Shown in pieces: positions 8,944-19,554 of a stretch of DNA of 64,000 bases. Position 1 is the first letter of the stretch. Every line of letters starts with the position of its first letter. The position numbers and the translations under genes were made by a program. The stretch is from Mycobacterium sp. IS-1742 (GTDB lineage Bacteria > Actinomycetota > Actinomycetes > Mycobacteriales > Mycobacteriaceae). Under the pieces are notes generated by a model, which worked only from the letters and a program-made list of their open reading frames with translations, made no database searches and was not told the origin of the DNA. Where the stretch lies: positions 1 to 64,000 of the forward strand of contig NZ_LQIV01000019.1 in the NCBI RefSeq assembly GCF_001500125.1, read 5' to 3'.

Positions 8944-10475
8944 GACGCTCGGATCAGGTCAGCACATTTCTCCGCCATCGTCATGACGGTGATGTTCGGG
9001 TTGACCGCGGGCAGTTTCGGCATCGCGGAGGCGTCGACCACCCGAAGCCGCGACACCCCCTTGACCCGCAGTTGCGGGTCCAGAACCGCCATCGGATCGC
9101 CGGTGGCGCCCATCCGCGCGGTCGCCGCGGGGTGGTAGACGGTGTTGTGGCACTGGTGGATGTAGTCGAGCAGTTCGTCGTCGGTGGTGGCGTCCGGCCC
9201 CGGCGCCAGTTCCCGCTGCACCCACGGCGCCAGCGGAGCCTGCTCGGCGATCGAGCGCGCCAGCTTCACCCCGGCCAGCATGATGCGCTCGTCGTAGCCG
9301 TCGGGGTCGGTGAAGTACCGCGGGTCGACGCGTGCGCGGTCGCGGAAGTCGCGGCTGCGCAGCCGTACCGTGCCCCGGCTGCGGCCCTGGGTCACGTTGG
9401 GCGTCAGGCAGAATCCGTTGTCGGTCGTGGGGTAGCCACGCCGCAGGGTGTTCATGTCGAACGGCACGCTGCCGTAGTGCATCATCAGGTCGGGTTGCGT
9501 CACTCCCTCGTCGAGGGTGGTGAACAGCCCGATCTCCCACCATTGCGTGGAGGCGGTCACCATGGGCCTGGCGGCCTCCCAGAACACCAGACCCTCGACG
9601 TGGTCGTCGAGGTTCGCCCCCACCCCCGGGGAGTCGACGCGCACCGGGATGCCGATCTCCCGCAAGTGCGCGGTGGGCCCGATCCCGGAGAGCATCAACA
9701 GCTTCGGGGTGTCGATCGCGCCGGCGCACACGATGACCTCCCGCCGCGCCGTGACGGTGTCGTAACCGGTCAGATCGGGGCGTTGGTAGCGCACCCCGGT
9801 CGCGGCGTTCGCTCCTGGTGTGTCGCTGTCGAACAGGATCTCGGCGATCCAGCAGTCGGTGCGCACCTCGAGGTTGCGCCTGGTGTCGAGGATCGGGTGC
9901 AGGAACGCGTGTGAGGTGGAGTTGCGGATGCCGTCTTCGCCGGCGTTGATCTGGAACCATCCGGCGCCGTTGCGGACCGTCTCACCGCGATTGAAGGCGA
10001 CGGTCGGCATACCCATCGACGCGGCCGCCTCCAGCACCGCGGCACCGCACGGATCGTCGGGCGGGACGTCGCGCAATTGGACGGTCTTGGTCAATCTGTC
10101 GGTCAGCGGCAGGATCTCGGCGGCGCTCCAGCCATCGGCGCCCATGGTCACCCATTCGTCCAGCGCCTCGGCAGGCGGCCAGAACGCGATGCACGAGTTG
10201 TGCGACGAACAGCCGCCGAGCACGCGGGCCCGCGCATGCCGCATGAACGAGTTGCCGCGCTCCTGCGGTTCGATCGGATAGTCCCAGTCATAGCCCGAGT
10301 CGAGCAGGTGCATCCAGTCGGCGAGCACCAGGATCCTGTCGTCGCCGACGTCGGTCGGCCCGGCTTCGATCAGACAGACCGTGACGCCGGGGTCCTCCGA
10401 CAGCCGCGCGGCCAGGACACAACCGGCGGTGCCGCCGCCGGCGATCACGTAGTCGAACGTGCCGGTGTCAGCCAT
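8940..10475 (-). CDS. GMC-family oxidoreductase, probable choline dehydrogenase/oxidase
   Basis: 511 residues. The N-terminal FAD-binding Rossmann motif VIAGGGTAGCVLAARLSE starts at about residue 10. The second GMC signature GAIDTPKLLMLSGIGP lies near residue 250. The C-terminus has the catalytic His (NTVYHPAATARMG) and Asn (PAVNPNITVMT). The expected reaction is choline to betaine aldehyde, and possibly on to betaine. The choline assignment rests on the operon context (betaine aldehyde dehydrogenase, Rieske oxygenase, dimethylglycine and sarcosine oxidases); the sequence alone only shows a GMC alcohol oxidoreductase. The start overlaps the permease gene by 8 nt. Confidence 0.8.
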   Translation of the reverse strand: MADTGTFDYVIAGGGTAGCVLAARLSEDPGVTVCLIEAGPTDVGDDRILVLADWMHLLDSGYDWDYPIEPQERGNSFMRHARARVLGGCSSHNSCIAFWPPAEALDEWVTMGADGWSAAEILPLTDRLTKTVQLRDVPPDDPCGAAVLEAAASMGMPTVAFNRGETVRNGAGWFQINAGEDGIRNSTSHAFLHPILDTRRNLEVRTDCWIAEILFDSDTPGANAATGVRYQRPDLTGYDTVTARREVIVCAGAIDTPKLLMLSGIGPTAHLREIGIPVRVDSPGVGANLDDHVEGLVFWEAARPMVTASTQWWEIGLFTTLDEGVTQPDLMMHYGSVPFDMNTLRRGYPTTDNGFCLTPNVTQGRSRGTVRLRSRDFRDRARVDPRYFTDPDGYDERIMLAGVKLARSIAEQAPLAPWVQRELAPGPDATTDDELLDYIHQCHNTVYHPAATARMGATGDPMAVLDPQLRVKGVSRLRVVDASAMPKLPAVNPNITVMTMAEKCADLIRAS

Positions 10476-12033
10476 CGAGGGCGGCCTCGTTTTTCGTTGT
10501 CGCCGCGTGGGATTCGAGGCACCCGATGTGGTGGCGGCCCTTGACCGCGTACCACAGCAGGCCCGCGCCCAGGATGACGCCGATGTACACGAACGCGCCC
10601 CAGGTGTTGTACCAGGGCTCCCCGTACACCGCGGCGCGCGGCCACGCCAGGTTGAGCGCCATACCGATTCCCCACACCACGGCGAAGATGTTCACCGGCA
10701 GACCCCAGCGGCCCATCGTGAAGTAGCCGCCGTCGGCGAGGTCCTTCGGCGGCCACTGCCCCTGCAGGCGTTTCTTGAGCAGCGGTCCGGTCACCATCAG
10801 ATAGGCCAGGTAGATCATGATGATCGCGATCGATGTCAGCACCGTGAAGATCTTCGGCTGACCGATGTTGATGACGAGGATGAACACGGCGATGATGCCG
10901 ATGGTCACCGCGGGCACGATCGGCGTCTGGGTCTTGGGGTTGACCGTCGCCAGCTTCTCGCCGAAGGGCAGCGCGTTGTCGCGCGCCATGGCGAATGTCA
11001 GCCGGATCGCGGCGGTGTGCACCGCGAGGGTGCACACGGTGACCGCGATGACGATGCAGACCAGGAACACCTTGCCGAGCGGACCCCACATCACCTGTTC
11101 GACGATGTACTGCAGTCCACCCGAGCTCTCACCGAGGGCGGGATCCTGTAGGTTCGGAGCGGCCATCACCGCGAAAACCAGGATGGCGCCGCCGATCACG
11201 AAGGAGGCCAGGATCGCGCGGGCGATGGCCTTGGGGGCGGTGCGGCGGGGTTCGACGGTCTCCTCCCCCAACGACGACGCGGTGTCGAAGCCGTACATGA
11301 CGTACCCCGACGCCAGCGACGCCACCAGGAACGCTCCGAGGTATCCCATGCTCTCGTCGGCGCCGTATCCGTTCGCGGAGAAGAAGATGTCGGGGGCGTT
11401 CTGGACGTTGATGGCGAGCAGGAAGGCGATCAGCACGGCGGCGATCAGCTCGATGAACACCCCCGAACTGTTGATCATCGACATCAGCCGCACACCGAGC
11501 GCGTTGACCAGCGTGGTGAACAGGATCAGGATGGTGCCGAGCAGGACCGCGTTGGCGGCGTAGTCGTATTCGCCGGAGCCGTCGCCGATGATCTGGAATC
11601 CGCTCCACAGGCGCGGCAGGTTGAGCTGGTAGGCCAGCGCCACCGCGGAGATCGTCACGATGGACGCGGTGAGCATCAGCCACCCCGACGACCAGCCGAC
11701 CAGGCGGCTCGCCAGCTTCTTGCTCCAGTTGTAGACCGATCCGGCGACAGGGTATTTCGCCGCCAGCTCCATGAAGCACAGCGCCACCGCCATCTGCCCG
11801 ACGAACACGATCGGCCATGACCACAGGTAGGCCGGACCGGCGGTGCCGAAGCCGAAGTAGAACAGCTGGAACGTGCCGGTGAGGATCGAGATGTAGCTGA
11901 CGCCTGCGGCGAAGCTGGCGAACTTGCCGATGCTGCGGTCCAGCGACTCCCGGTATCCGAAGTCGTCCAGGCCGCTGTCGGCCGACACATTCCCCGTCGC
12001 TCCGCTCGCCCCGGAAGGCTCCTTGATGACCAT
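10468..12033 (-). CDS. APC-superfamily amino acid/amine permease
   Basis: 521 residues from the ATG at 12033, which has an AAAGGA ribosome-binding site; an upstream in-frame extension would overlap betB and is rejected. Hydrophobic profile suggests about 12 transmembrane helices, with the APC consensus regions GVSYISILTGTFQLFYFGFG in TM1 and MELAAKYPVAGSVYNWSKKL after TM2. It is 19 nt downstream of betB and overlaps the GMC gene. In this operon it probably imports choline, betaine or a methylated glycine. The substrate cannot be read from sequence, and it is not a BCCT-type carrier, the usual betaine/choline importer. Confidence 0.82.
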   Translation of the reverse strand: MVIKEPSGASGATGNVSADSGLDDFGYRESLDRSIGKFASFAAGVSYISILTGTFQLFYFGFGTAGPAYLWSWPIVFVGQMAVALCFMELAAKYPVAGSVYNWSKKLASRLVGWSSGWLMLTASIVTISAVALAYQLNLPRLWSGFQIIGDGSGEYDYAANAVLLGTILILFTTLVNALGVRLMSMINSSGVFIELIAAVLIAFLLAINVQNAPDIFFSANGYGADESMGYLGAFLVASLASGYVMYGFDTASSLGEETVEPRRTAPKAIARAILASFVIGGAILVFAVMAAPNLQDPALGESSGGLQYIVEQVMWGPLGKVFLVCIVIAVTVCTLAVHTAAIRLTFAMARDNALPFGEKLATVNPKTQTPIVPAVTIGIIAVFILVINIGQPKIFTVLTSIAIIMIYLAYLMVTGPLLKKRLQGQWPPKDLADGGYFTMGRWGLPVNIFAVVWGIGMALNLAWPRAAVYGEPWYNTWGAFVYIGVILGAGLLWYAVKGRHHIGCLESHAATTKNEAALDG

Positions 12034-12052
12034 TGTGGTGTCCTTTCTGCGG

Positions 12053-13555
12053 TCAGCCCTTGAACCAACCGGCCTTCTGCGGCGCGACTCTGTGCCAGAT
12101 ATGTTTGATCTCTTGGTATTCCGCGAGCCCGGCGGGTCCGAGCTCGCGACCGTTGCCCGACTTGCCGTATCCGCCCCATTCCGCTGCGGCGGTGTAGTAA
12201 CCGAAGTCGTTGAGCCATACCGTGCCGTGCCGCAAGGCCCGCACCACACGTTCGCCCCGCGCCGTGTCGGAAGTCCGCACACCGGCCGCGAGACCGTACT
12301 GCGTGTCGTTGCCGAGGAAGATCGCCTCGGACTCGTCGGTGAACCGCTCCACCGTCAGGATCGGCCCGAAGGTCTCTTCGGTGACGATCCGCATCGACCG
12401 GTCACACCGGTCGAAGATCGTGGGCAGGTAGAAACTGCCCTTGGACAACGCCGGGTCGCTGGGCCGCGCACCCCCGCAGACCAACTCGGCGCCCTCCGAG
12501 ATACCCAGGGCCACATAGGCCTCCACCTTGGCGCGGTGCTGTTCGGACACCAGCGGACCGGTCTCGCTGGCGGGGTCCATTCCGTCGCCGACGCGGATCT
12601 TGGCGGCCCGCGCGGCCAGGTCGGCGACGAAGTCGTCGGCGATCGACTCCTCGACGATGAGCCGGGTCCCCGCCGAGCACACCTGCCCCGAATGCAGGAA
12701 CACCCCGGTCAGGACCTGATCGACCGCCGTGTCGACCTGGCCCGCCTCCGCGACGTCGGCGAAGACGATGTGGGGGTTCTTGCCGCCGAGTTCGAGCGCC
12801 ACCTTGGTGACGTGCTTGGCCGCGACCTCGGCGATGGTGCGCCCGGTGGCCACACCGCCGGTGAACGAGATGAAGTCGACGTCGGCGGTGTCGGTGAGCG
12901 CGCCGCCGAGGGTGGCGCCGCTGCCCTGGACGAGGTTCACCACACCGGCGGGCACGCCACATGCCGCGAAGGCCTCGTCGAGCAGCCGGGTGAACGCGAT
13001 GGTGCTCAGCGGGGTGACCTCACTGGGTTTCATGACCATCGTGCATCCGGCGGCCAACGCCGGGGCCACCTTCCACGACATCTGCAGCAGTGGGTAGTTC
13101 CAGGGCGCGATGAGCACGCACACCCCGATGGGCTCGTGCACGACGCGGCTGACGACCGCCGGGTCGCCGACGTCGACGAGCCGGTCGGACTGCACGGCGA
13201 TCAACCGCGCGTAGTAGCGGAACACCGAGGTGACGTCGTCGATGTCGATACGGCTCTCCGGCAGCGTCTTCCCCGTGTCACGGGTCTCCAGCAGCGCGAG
13301 GTCCTCCCTGTCGCGGACGAGCAGGTCGGCGATCCGGTCGAGCAGGGCCGCGCGTTCGGCGACGGGAGTGGCGGGCCAGGCGCCGTCGTCGAAGGCGTGC
13401 CGCGCGGCGGCGACGGCGGCGCGGGCGTCGTCCGGCGTCGCTTCGTCCACGGTGGCGGCGAGGCTGCCGTCGGCCGGGTTGACGATGTCGCGGGTACCGC
13501 CGTCACCGGCATGCCGCCAGGAACCTCCGATGTAGAGGTCCGGTCCACCGTCCAT
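12053..13555 (-). CDS. betB: Betaine aldehyde dehydrogenase
   Basis: 500 residues, typical ALDH length. It oxidises betaine aldehyde to glycine betaine with NAD(P)+. The general-base Glu is in VALELGGKNP and the nucleophilic Cys is in HSGQVCSAGTRL. The cofactor-binding stretch includes APWNYPLLQMSWKVAPALAA and MVMKPSEVTP. It starts 3 nt after the Rieske gene and is followed by the permease gene. Other aldehydes are possible substrates, but the surrounding methylamine-type oxidases favour betaine aldehyde. Confidence 0.85.
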   Translation of the reverse strand: MDGGPDLYIGGSWRHAGDGGTRDIVNPADGSLAATVDEATPDDARAAVAAARHAFDDGAWPATPVAERAALLDRIADLLVRDREDLALLETRDTGKTLPESRIDIDDVTSVFRYYARLIAVQSDRLVDVGDPAVVSRVVHEPIGVCVLIAPWNYPLLQMSWKVAPALAAGCTMVMKPSEVTPLSTIAFTRLLDEAFAACGVPAGVVNLVQGSGATLGGALTDTADVDFISFTGGVATGRTIAEVAAKHVTKVALELGGKNPHIVFADVAEAGQVDTAVDQVLTGVFLHSGQVCSAGTRLIVEESIADDFVADLAARAAKIRVGDGMDPASETGPLVSEQHRAKVEAYVALGISEGAELVCGGARPSDPALSKGSFYLPTIFDRCDRSMRIVTEETFGPILTVERFTDESEAIFLGNDTQYGLAAGVRTSDTARGERVVRALRHGTVWLNDFGYYTAAAEWGGYGKSGNGRELGPAGLAEYQEIKHIWHRVAPQKAGWFKG

Positions 13556-13558
13556 GGG

Positions 13559-14716
13559 TCAGCCCCTTGCGCCACCGTCCGACATGCCGAGACGGGACAC
13601 TACCCACTGATGGAACTCCGCGAGGTGGTGTTCGGCGGGTACGAGCACACCGCCGTGCCGGTACGCCCGTGACGACATGGCCGGCTGCGTGCGTTCGCAC
13701 GCCTCGAAATCCTGCTTGTTGACCCGGTGGAACAACTCGACCGAGCGTGTCACGTCGTGTCCGGCGGTCACGACGTCCGGTGCGTAGAGCCAGTCGCATT
13801 CGACGACGGTGCGGTCCGCCGCCAGCGGGTACATGCGGTGGAAGATGATGTGGTCGGGGACGAGGTTGACGAACACCGAGGGCCGCACGGTGATCGCGAA
13901 GTACCGCCGGTCCTGATCCCCCGACAGCCCGGGCAGGGTGCCGAATCCCGCCGACCCGTCGACGGTGAATCCGGCGACGTCCGAACCGAATTCGGCGCCG
14001 TGGCCCACGTAGGACTGGGCGGCCATGCCTCGCGCGAACTCGGGCAGCACGTCGACCAGCTCTGGGTGGATCGACGAGCAGTGGTAGCACTCCATGAAGT
14101 TCTCGACGATGAGCTTCCAGTTCGCGGCGACCTCGTAGACGATGCGGTGGCCGAGTCGGAGACCGTCCACGCCGTAGCGGTCGATGGTCCCGGCGTCGCC
14201 GAGCCGCAACGCCACCTCGCCCACGACGGTCTCCTCGAACGAGGGCGGCACGTCGGCCAGGCACACCCACGCATAACCCAGCCATTCGGTGAGCGCCACC
14301 GGCACCAGCCCGTACTCGTAGCGGTCGATCGCCGCACCGGTGTTGTCGGTGAGCGCCGCGATGTTCGGCGCGGCGACGAGCCGGCCGTCCAGCGCGTAGG
14401 TCCACGCGTGGTAGGGGCAGCGCAGCGTGCGCCGGACCTGGCCCTCGGGTTCGGTGCACAGTTGCGCGCCGCGATGCCGGCAGACGTTGAGGAACGCCCG
14501 GAGCATGCCGTCGCGGGCACGGACCACCAGCACGCTCTCCCGCCCGATCTGGATCTTCTTGAACTGTCCGGGCGCGGCGAGGTCGGCGGCGCGGACGGCG
14601 CACATCCAGGAGTCTTCGAAGATCCGGGCCTGTTCGGCGGCGAATACCGCGTCGCTGGTGTAGAACTCGCCGCCGAGGGTGGCGAGCAGGGTTGCGGACT
14701 GGTCGGTGGCGGTCAT
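13559..14716 (-). CDS. Rieske [2Fe-2S] oxygenase alpha subunit, probable glycine betaine demethylase
   Basis: 385 residues from the ATG at 14716. The Rieske motif CxHxGxxL...CPYHAW appears as CRHRGAQL and [12 protein letters not shown] (about 85-115). The mononuclear iron site is in [20 protein letters not shown] (about 190-210). The family includes choline monooxygenase and the betaine monooxygenase GbcA. Since choline and betaine aldehyde oxidation are already covered by neighbours, oxidative demethylation of glycine betaine to dimethylglycine is the best fit. No ferredoxin-reductase partner (GbcB-like) is encoded in this operon, so electrons must come from elsewhere. The start overlaps the sarcosine oxidase stop (ATGA). 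Confidence 0.8.
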   Translation of the reverse strand: MTATDQSATLLATLGGEFYTSDAVFAAEQARIFEDSWMCAVRAADLAAPGQFKKIQIGRESVLVVRARDGMLRAFLNVCRHRGAQLCTEPEGQVRRTLRCPYHAWTYALDGRLVAAPNIAALTDNTGAAIDRYEYGLVPVALTEWLGYAWVCLADVPPSFEETVVGEVALRLGDAGTIDRYGVDGLRLGHRIVYEVAANWKLIVENFMECYHCSSIHPELVDVLPEFARGMAAQSYVGHGAEFGSDVAGFTVDGSAGFGTLPGLSGDQDRRYFAITVRPSVFVNLVPDHIIFHRMYPLAADRTVVECDWLYAPDVVTAGHDVTRSVELFHRVNKQDFEACERTQPAMSSRAYRHGGVLVPAEHHLAEFHQWVVSRLGMSDGGARG

Positions 14717-15846
14717 GCGGTCACCAGCCGGCGGGGATCGAAGAGGCCGATGGGATGGGCGGTGGCGCCGTTCGTGGCGAGGTCGGCGAGGATCTCGCCG
14801 ACCACCGGCACGAACTTGAACCCGTGTCCCGAGAATCCGCATGCCACGGTCACATTGACGCTGTCGGGGTGACGGGCGATGACGAAGTGCTGGTCGGGGG
14901 TGTTCGAGTACATGCACGTCGCGGAGTGCACACAGGGCCCGTCCAGCGCGGGCAGCAGCTGTGCGACCTCGTCGCGCATCTCCCGGATCTCCTGTTCGTG
15001 CACGACGCGATCGATGGTGTCCGGTGTGCACACGATGCCCTTGCGGAAGAACGCGACCTTCACCCCTCCGCGCGGGCCGTCGATCGCCGGGAAACCGTAG
15101 ATCTGCTCGGCGCGTTCGTTTTCGGCGATGAAGATGGGGTGGTCGGCGAACGGGTCGACGCCGCCGACCGGGTCGAGCCAGTACAGCACCTGACGCTCGA
15201 CGGTGATGGGGATGCCGAACTCCGCGAGCAGTTGCGGCGCCCACGCGCCGGGGCAGATCACCAGCTGGCCCGCCGTGTACGTGCCGGCGGCGGTGGTCAC
15301 GCGGACGCCGTCGGCGGTCTCCGACCACCCGGTGACCTCCTCGCCGAACCGCAAGGTGGCACCGGCCCGATCGGCGAGGTCCAGGTGGGCCTGCACAGTC
15401 GTCTCGGGGCGGGCGAACCCGGCCTTGGCCTCGTACAGCGCGATGTCACCGTGGCGGGGGGTGAAGTTCGGATAGCGGCCGCGGATCTCGCCGGCGTCGA
15501 GCACCTCGTGCGGCAGGCCCCACTGTCGGCTGGCGCGCAGACTGCCTGCGACGGTGAGGCAGTCGGGGGGCCCGATGAACAGGCCGCCGGTCAGCCGGTA
15601 CACCTCGCGGGCGGAGTCGGCGGCGAGCCGGTCCCACAGGTCGTAGGCGCGCAGCAGCAGCGGAACGTAGGCGGGGTCCTCGAAGTAGGACTGCCGGATG
15701 ATACGGGATCCGCCGTGGCTGGACCCCTTGTCGTGGGCCGGGGTGAACTTCTCCAGCCCGAGCACGCGCTGACCCCGGGCGGCCAGGTGATACGCAGCGG
15801 CGCTGCCCATACCGCCGAGGCCGATGACGATGACGTCGTAAGGCAT
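14713..15846 (-). CDS. Monomeric sarcosine oxidase (MSOX/MTOX family)
   Basis: 377 residues. An N-terminal dinucleotide-binding motif ([20 protein letters not shown]) is followed by [14 protein letters not shown], typical of [16 protein letters not shown] contains the Cys that binds FAD covalently in this family, and GFSGHGFKF closes the active site. It oxidises sarcosine to glycine with formaldehyde and H2O2. It begins 4 nt after dmgO and overlaps the Rieske gene, consistent with the last step of betaine breakdown. N-methyl-tryptophan oxidase activity is an alternative within the same family. Confidence 0.85.
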   Translation of the reverse strand: MPYDVIVIGLGGMGSAAAYHLAARGQRVLGLEKFTPAHDKGSSHGGSRIIRQSYFEDPAYVPLLLRAYDLWDRLAADSAREVYRLTGGLFIGPPDCLTVAGSLRASRQWGLPHEVLDAGEIRGRYPNFTPRHGDIALYEAKAGFARPETTVQAHLDLADRAGATLRFGEEVTGWSETADGVRVTTAAGTYTAGQLVICPGAWAPQLLAEFGIPITVERQVLYWLDPVGGVDPFADHPIFIAENERAEQIYGFPAIDGPRGGVKVAFFRKGIVCTPDTIDRVVHEQEIREMRDEVAQLLPALDGPCVHSATCMYSNTPDQHFVIARHPDSVNVTVACGFSGHGFKFVPVVGEILADLATNGATAHPIGLFDPRRLVTA

Positions 15847-15850
15847 CGGG

Positions 15851-18277
15851 CTATCTCCGGATTCGCAGCATGTCGGGGTCGACGACCGGCTCGCCGTGCA
15901 CGGTGGCGGCGTGCCGGGCGCCCCGGTAGTCGACGGTCACCGCGTCACCGGTGTCCGCACCGGCGGGCAGCCAGGCGTAGGCGATGGTGCGCCCGACCGT
16001 CGGGGAGTATCCGGCGCTGGTCACGTGGCCGACGCAGTCATCGGCCACATGGACGGGCTCCTTGCCGAGTACGACGGCGCGAGGGTCGTCGAACACGATG
16101 CTGCGCAGCGTCTTCCGCGGCGGTGACGCCTCCTCGAGCGCTGCCCTGCCGACGAAGTCGCCCTTGTCCATCCGGACCGCGAACTCCAACCCCACGTCGG
16201 CGGGGCGGTGCTCGGTCGTCATGTCCGTTCCCCAGCTGCGGTAGCCCTTCTCGACGCGCAAGCTGTTGAAGGCCACTCGGCCGGCCGCGATCACGCCGTG
16301 TGCACGGCCCGCCTCGGACAGGATGTCCCACAGGGCGCGGCCGTACTCGGCGCCGGTGTAGATCTCCCACCCGAGCTCGCCGACGTACGACACCCGCATC
16401 ATGGTGACGGGAACGGCGCCGAGATACGTGCGCAGCGCGCGGAAGTACCGGAATGCGCCGTGGGACAGGTCATCCGGACACAACGGCTGGACCATGTCAC
16501 GGGCCAGCGGCCCCCAGACGCCGACGCAGCACGTGGCGCCGGTGATGTCGCGCAGGACGACATCGTCGGGCCGGTGGCGCTCGAGCCAGTCGAAGTCGCG
16601 CGGGGAGTTGGCCCCGACCTGGAAGGCCGCGTCGCCGAGGCGCGCGACGGTGAGGTCGCTGCGGATGCCGCCCTGTTCGTCGAGCAGCAGCGTGTAGGTG
16701 ACCGAGCCGACGCTCTTGTCGACGTTGTTGGTGGTCATGCGCTGCAGGAACGTCGCGGCGCCCGCACCGGTGACCTCGTAGCGGGTCAGCGGTGTCATGT
16801 CGTACATCGCGACCCGCTCGCGGGTCACCCGCGCCTCGGCGATCGAGACGGGTGACCAGTGTCGGGCGGACCACTCGTCGCGCTCGGGCGCCTCCCCCTC
16901 GCGCAGGAGTGCGGCATTGGCCTCGAACCAGGCGGGCCGCTCCCAGCCCCCGCCTTCATAGAAGTGCGCGCCGAGTTCGCGGTGACGCTCGTGGAACGGG
17001 CTGGTCCGCAGTCCCCGTAGCGCGGTGCGGAACTGGTACGGATGGACCACGTCGTAGACCTCGACGAACGCCTGCGCGCTGGTCGTCCCGATGAATTCCG
17101 GACTGCGGGCCATGTCCTCGAAGCGGTAGAGGTCGCATTCGCCGACGTCCGTTGCCGGAGTGCCGTCGAGGATCCACTCGGCCGTCGCCTTCGCCACCCC
17201 GGCGGAATGCGTGACCCACACCGCCTCGGCCACCCAGAAACCGGCCAGGTCGCGGTGATGCCCCATGATCGAGTAGCCGTCGGGCGTGAACGAGAAGATC
17301 CCGTTGAACGCCTCTTCGACCTTCGAATCGTCGAGCACGGGAATCAGTTTCGCGGCCTCGCGCCACGCCGGGGCGAAGTCGTCGTCGGTGAACGGCAGCA
17401 TCGAGGGCATCGCCTCGCCCGCGGTGTCGGCCATCAGCGTCGACAGGTCGACGGGCATGGGCCGGTGGCAGTAGGACCCGATGCCGATGCGGTCGACGTG
17501 TTCGCGGAAGTACAGGTCGGCATCCTGATGGCGCAGGATCGGCAGGCCGGCCTCGGAGTGCTCGGTGTTGCGGCCTATCAGTGGGGCGATCTGTCCCGTC
17601 CGGGCGTACTGGTGGGCCATCGGCACCAGCGGCAGCACCAGCCCGACCTGCTTGGCCAGTTCGGCACCCCAGAAGCCGGCGGCGCACACGACGACGTCGG
17701 CGGCGACCGCACCGTTCGATGTCCGCACCCCGGCCACCCGCCCGGCCTTCTCGACCACGCCGAGGACCTCGGTGTGCGGGAGAAAGACCGCGCCGCGGGC
17801 CATCGCCCGGCGGGCCTGCGCTTCGGCGGCACGAACGGCCTTCGCCAAACCATCTGTGGGAGTGTGGAATCCGCCGAGGATGCGGTCCCGGTCGATCAGC
17901 GGGTGCAGGGCGGCACACGCGTCGGCCGACAGCAGCCGCCCCTCGACTCCCCATGACTGCGCCCATCCGGCCTTGCGGTGCAAATCGGCCCAGCGCTCAG
18001 GCGTCGTCGCGACCTCCAGACCGCCGACCTGATTGAACGCCCAGCCGTCCGGGTGGTCGAGGGTGAGGAACTTCTCGACGGTGTAGCGGGCGAACGCGGT
18101 CATCGTCTTCGACGCGTTGGTCTGGAACACCAGTCCGGGCGCATGGGAGGTGGACCCGCCGGTGGCGAACAGCGGACCACGATCGACCACCGTGACATCG
18201 GTGGCGCCGCGCGCCGTCAGTTCGTCGGCCAGCGATGTGCCGACGATCCCGGCACCGATCACGACGATTTTGGGCAT
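15851..18277 (-). CDS. Dimethylglycine oxidase-like FAD/aminomethyltransferase fusion
   Basis: 808 residues from the ATG at 18277 ([20 protein letters not shown]). Residues about 1-380 form a DAO-type FAD oxidase; [15 protein letters not shown] includes the His that is flavinylated in dimethylglycine oxidases. A linker domain follows, and the C-terminal ~370 residues are a GcvT/aminomethyltransferase fold that binds tetrahydrofolate. It converts dimethylglycine to sarcosine, passing the methyl carbon to folate. It is the first gene of the operon, behind the inverted-repeat region. Sarcosine dehydrogenase-like activity is the main alternative. Confidence 0.83.
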   Translation of the reverse strand: MPKIVVIGAGIVGTSLADELTARGATDVTVVDRGPLFATGGSTSHAPGLVFQTNASKTMTAFARYTVEKFLTLDHPDGWAFNQVGGLEVATTPERWADLHRKAGWAQSWGVEGRLLSADACAALHPLIDRDRILGGFHTPTDGLAKAVRAAEAQARRAMARGAVFLPHTEVLGVVEKAGRVAGVRTSNGAVAADVVVCAAGFWGAELAKQVGLVLPLVPMAHQYARTGQIAPLIGRNTEHSEAGLPILRHQDADLYFREHVDRIGIGSYCHRPMPVDLSTLMADTAGEAMPSMLPFTDDDFAPAWREAAKLIPVLDDSKVEEAFNGIFSFTPDGYSIMGHHRDLAGFWVAEAVWVTHSAGVAKATAEWILDGTPATDVGECDLYRFEDMARSPEFIGTTSAQAFVEVYDVVHPYQFRTALRGLRTSPFHERHRELGAHFYEGGGWERPAWFEANAALLREGEAPERDEWSARHWSPVSIAEARVTRERVAMYDMTPLTRYEVTGAGAATFLQRMTTNNVDKSVGSVTYTLLLDEQGGIRSDLTVARLGDAAFQVGANSPRDFDWLERHRPDDVVLRDITGATCCVGVWGPLARDMVQPLCPDDLSHGAFRYFRALRTYLGAVPVTMMRVSYVGELGWEIYTGAEYGRALWDILSEAGRAHGVIAAGRVAFNSLRVEKGYRSWGTDMTTEHRPADVGLEFAVRMDKGDFVGRAALEEASPPRKTLRSIVFDDPRAVVLGKEPVHVADDCVGHVTSAGYSPTVGRTIAYAWLPAGADTGDAVTVDYRGARHAATVHGEPVVDPDMLRIRR

Positions 18278-18293
18278 GGGCGGACCGCTTCCA

Positions 18294-18345
18294 CTCAACG
18301 ATTGAGTTGTTGCGTTATTTGCAACACGATGTTTATGACGCAACA
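18294..18345. promoter_or_regulatory. Inverted-repeat operator region upstream of dmgO
   Basis: Between the dmgO start and hemH lie CTCAA-CGA-TTGAG (18294-18306), TGTTGC-N7-GCAACA (18308-18326) and a third GCAACA half site (18340-18345). The surrounding bases are AT-rich compared with the neighbouring genes. This is the likely control region of the eight-gene choline operon and a candidate IclR binding site. Confidence 0.55.
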
Positions 18346-18449
18346 GCGATGATTCACCCACGCCGCACTGTGCGCAAGACGAACACGCTGTGAGTTTTCT
18401 GCGTCGAGTGTGCGACCAGGGCGGAAGGTCAGCCGGATGGCCGCCGTGG

Positions 18450-18485
18450 CGGCACAGTCGGCGCCCTCACGGCACAATCGGCGCC
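18450..18485. repeat. Two 16-bp direct repeats with 20-bp period
   Basis: CGGCACAGTCGGCGCC at 18450-18465 and CGGCACAATCGGCGCC at 18470-18485 differ by one base. They lie just downstream of the hemH stop and may affect the end of its transcript, or be simple duplication. Confidence 0.5.
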
Positions 18486-18505
18486 CCGCCCCGTCCTGGG
18501 ATCGG

Positions 18506-19546
18506 TCAGCCGGTGATGCGGGCGACGCAGCGCGGCGACTCGGCGCAGGTGGTGCCGTCGACGCTGTGCCCGCAGCCGGGTGCGGGGTCGGGGCCCACGA
18601 GGCGCGCGGGTGACCGGTCGGAACGCAGTTCGTCGACCAGGTCCAGGGCCAGCCGGGCGTAGCGCCGGTCGGCGTTGGGGGTGCGGGCCCGGGCCATCGC
18701 GATGCCGAGGTCGGCCGCCTGGTCGCGGACCTCGCTGTCGAGATCCCACACGACCTCGATGTGGTCGGCCACGAACCCGATCGGGCAGATGACGACCGCC
18801 TTGGTGCCGCGCTCGGCGAGGGCGGCCACGTGATCGCCGACATCGGGTTCGAGCCACGGGATGCGCGGCGGGCCCGAGCGCGACTGCCACACCTGGTCGA
18901 AGTCGGCGAATCCGGCCGCGTCGGCCACCAGTCGGGTGGCGTAGGCGACCTGGCGGCTGTAGAGGTGCGGGCCGTGCCGCTCGTCGGCGGCGACCGGGAT
19001 GGAGTGAGCGGTGAACACCAGCCGGGCCTCGTCGCGCAATTCGGCCGGCAGCGACTGCACGGCAACGCCGATCGACTCGGCGAACATCTCCACGAGCAGC
19101 GGGTGGTCGAAGTAGTGCCGCAGCTTGACCAGGTGCGGGGCGTCGTCACCGGCGGCGGCGCGGCCTCGGGCGATGTCCTCGTTGTACTGCGTGCAACTGG
19201 AGTACCCGCCCCATGCGGAGGTGGCGAAGACCGCAGCGCTGCGCACTCCGTCGGCGCGCATCGCGGCCACGGCGTCCTCGACGTAGGGGTCCCAGTTGCG
19301 GTTGCCGAAGTACACCGGCAACGTCTCACCGCGGGCGTCGAGTTCGGCTTCGATCTCGGCGATCAGCGCCCGGTTGATGCCGTTGATCGGTGAGACGCCA
19401 CCGAAGTGCAGATAGTGTTCGGCCACGCTCGCCAGCCGTTCCCGCGGGATTCCGCGGCCCCGGGTGACGTTTTCGAGGAACGGCATCACCTGATCGGGGC
19501 CCTCGGGTCCGCCGAAGGACAGCAGCAGCAGCGCGTCGAAGTCCAC
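18506..19546 (-). CDS. hemH: Ferrochelatase (coproporphyrin/protoporphyrin ferrochelatase)
   Basis: 346 residues from the GTG at 19546 ([20 protein letters not shown]), 8 nt after inhA. It inserts Fe2+ into the porphyrin in haem synthesis. The family motif LVFTAHSIP and the metal-site region are present. The C-terminal cysteines in [12 protein letters not shown] and SPRC match the extra Cys residues that hold a [2Fe-2S] cluster in mycobacterial enzymes. The longer upstream frame overlaps inhA and is rejected. Order fabG1-inhA-hemH is the conserved mycobacterial arrangement. Confidence 0.95.
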   Translation of the reverse strand: MDFDALLLLSFGGPEGPDQVMPFLENVTRGRGIPRERLASVAEHYLHFGGVSPINGINRALIAEIEAELDARGETLPVYFGNRNWDPYVEDAVAAMRADGVRSAAVFATSAWGGYSSCTQYNEDIARGRAAAGDDAPHLVKLRHYFDHPLLVEMFAESIGVAVQSLPAELRDEARLVFTAHSIPVAADERHGPHLYSRQVAYATRLVADAAGFADFDQVWQSRSGPPRIPWLEPDVGDHVAALAERGTKAVVICPIGFVADHIEVVWDLDSEVRDQAADLGIAMARARTPNADRRYARLALDLVDELRSDRSPARLVGPDPAPGCGHSVDGTTCAESPRCVARITG

Positions 19547-19554
19547 TGGAACAA

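Noticed and set aside
12034..12282. N-terminal extension of the APC permease
   Set aside because: It overlaps betB, has non-membrane Arg-rich composition, and the ATG at 12033 has a clear ribosome-binding site.
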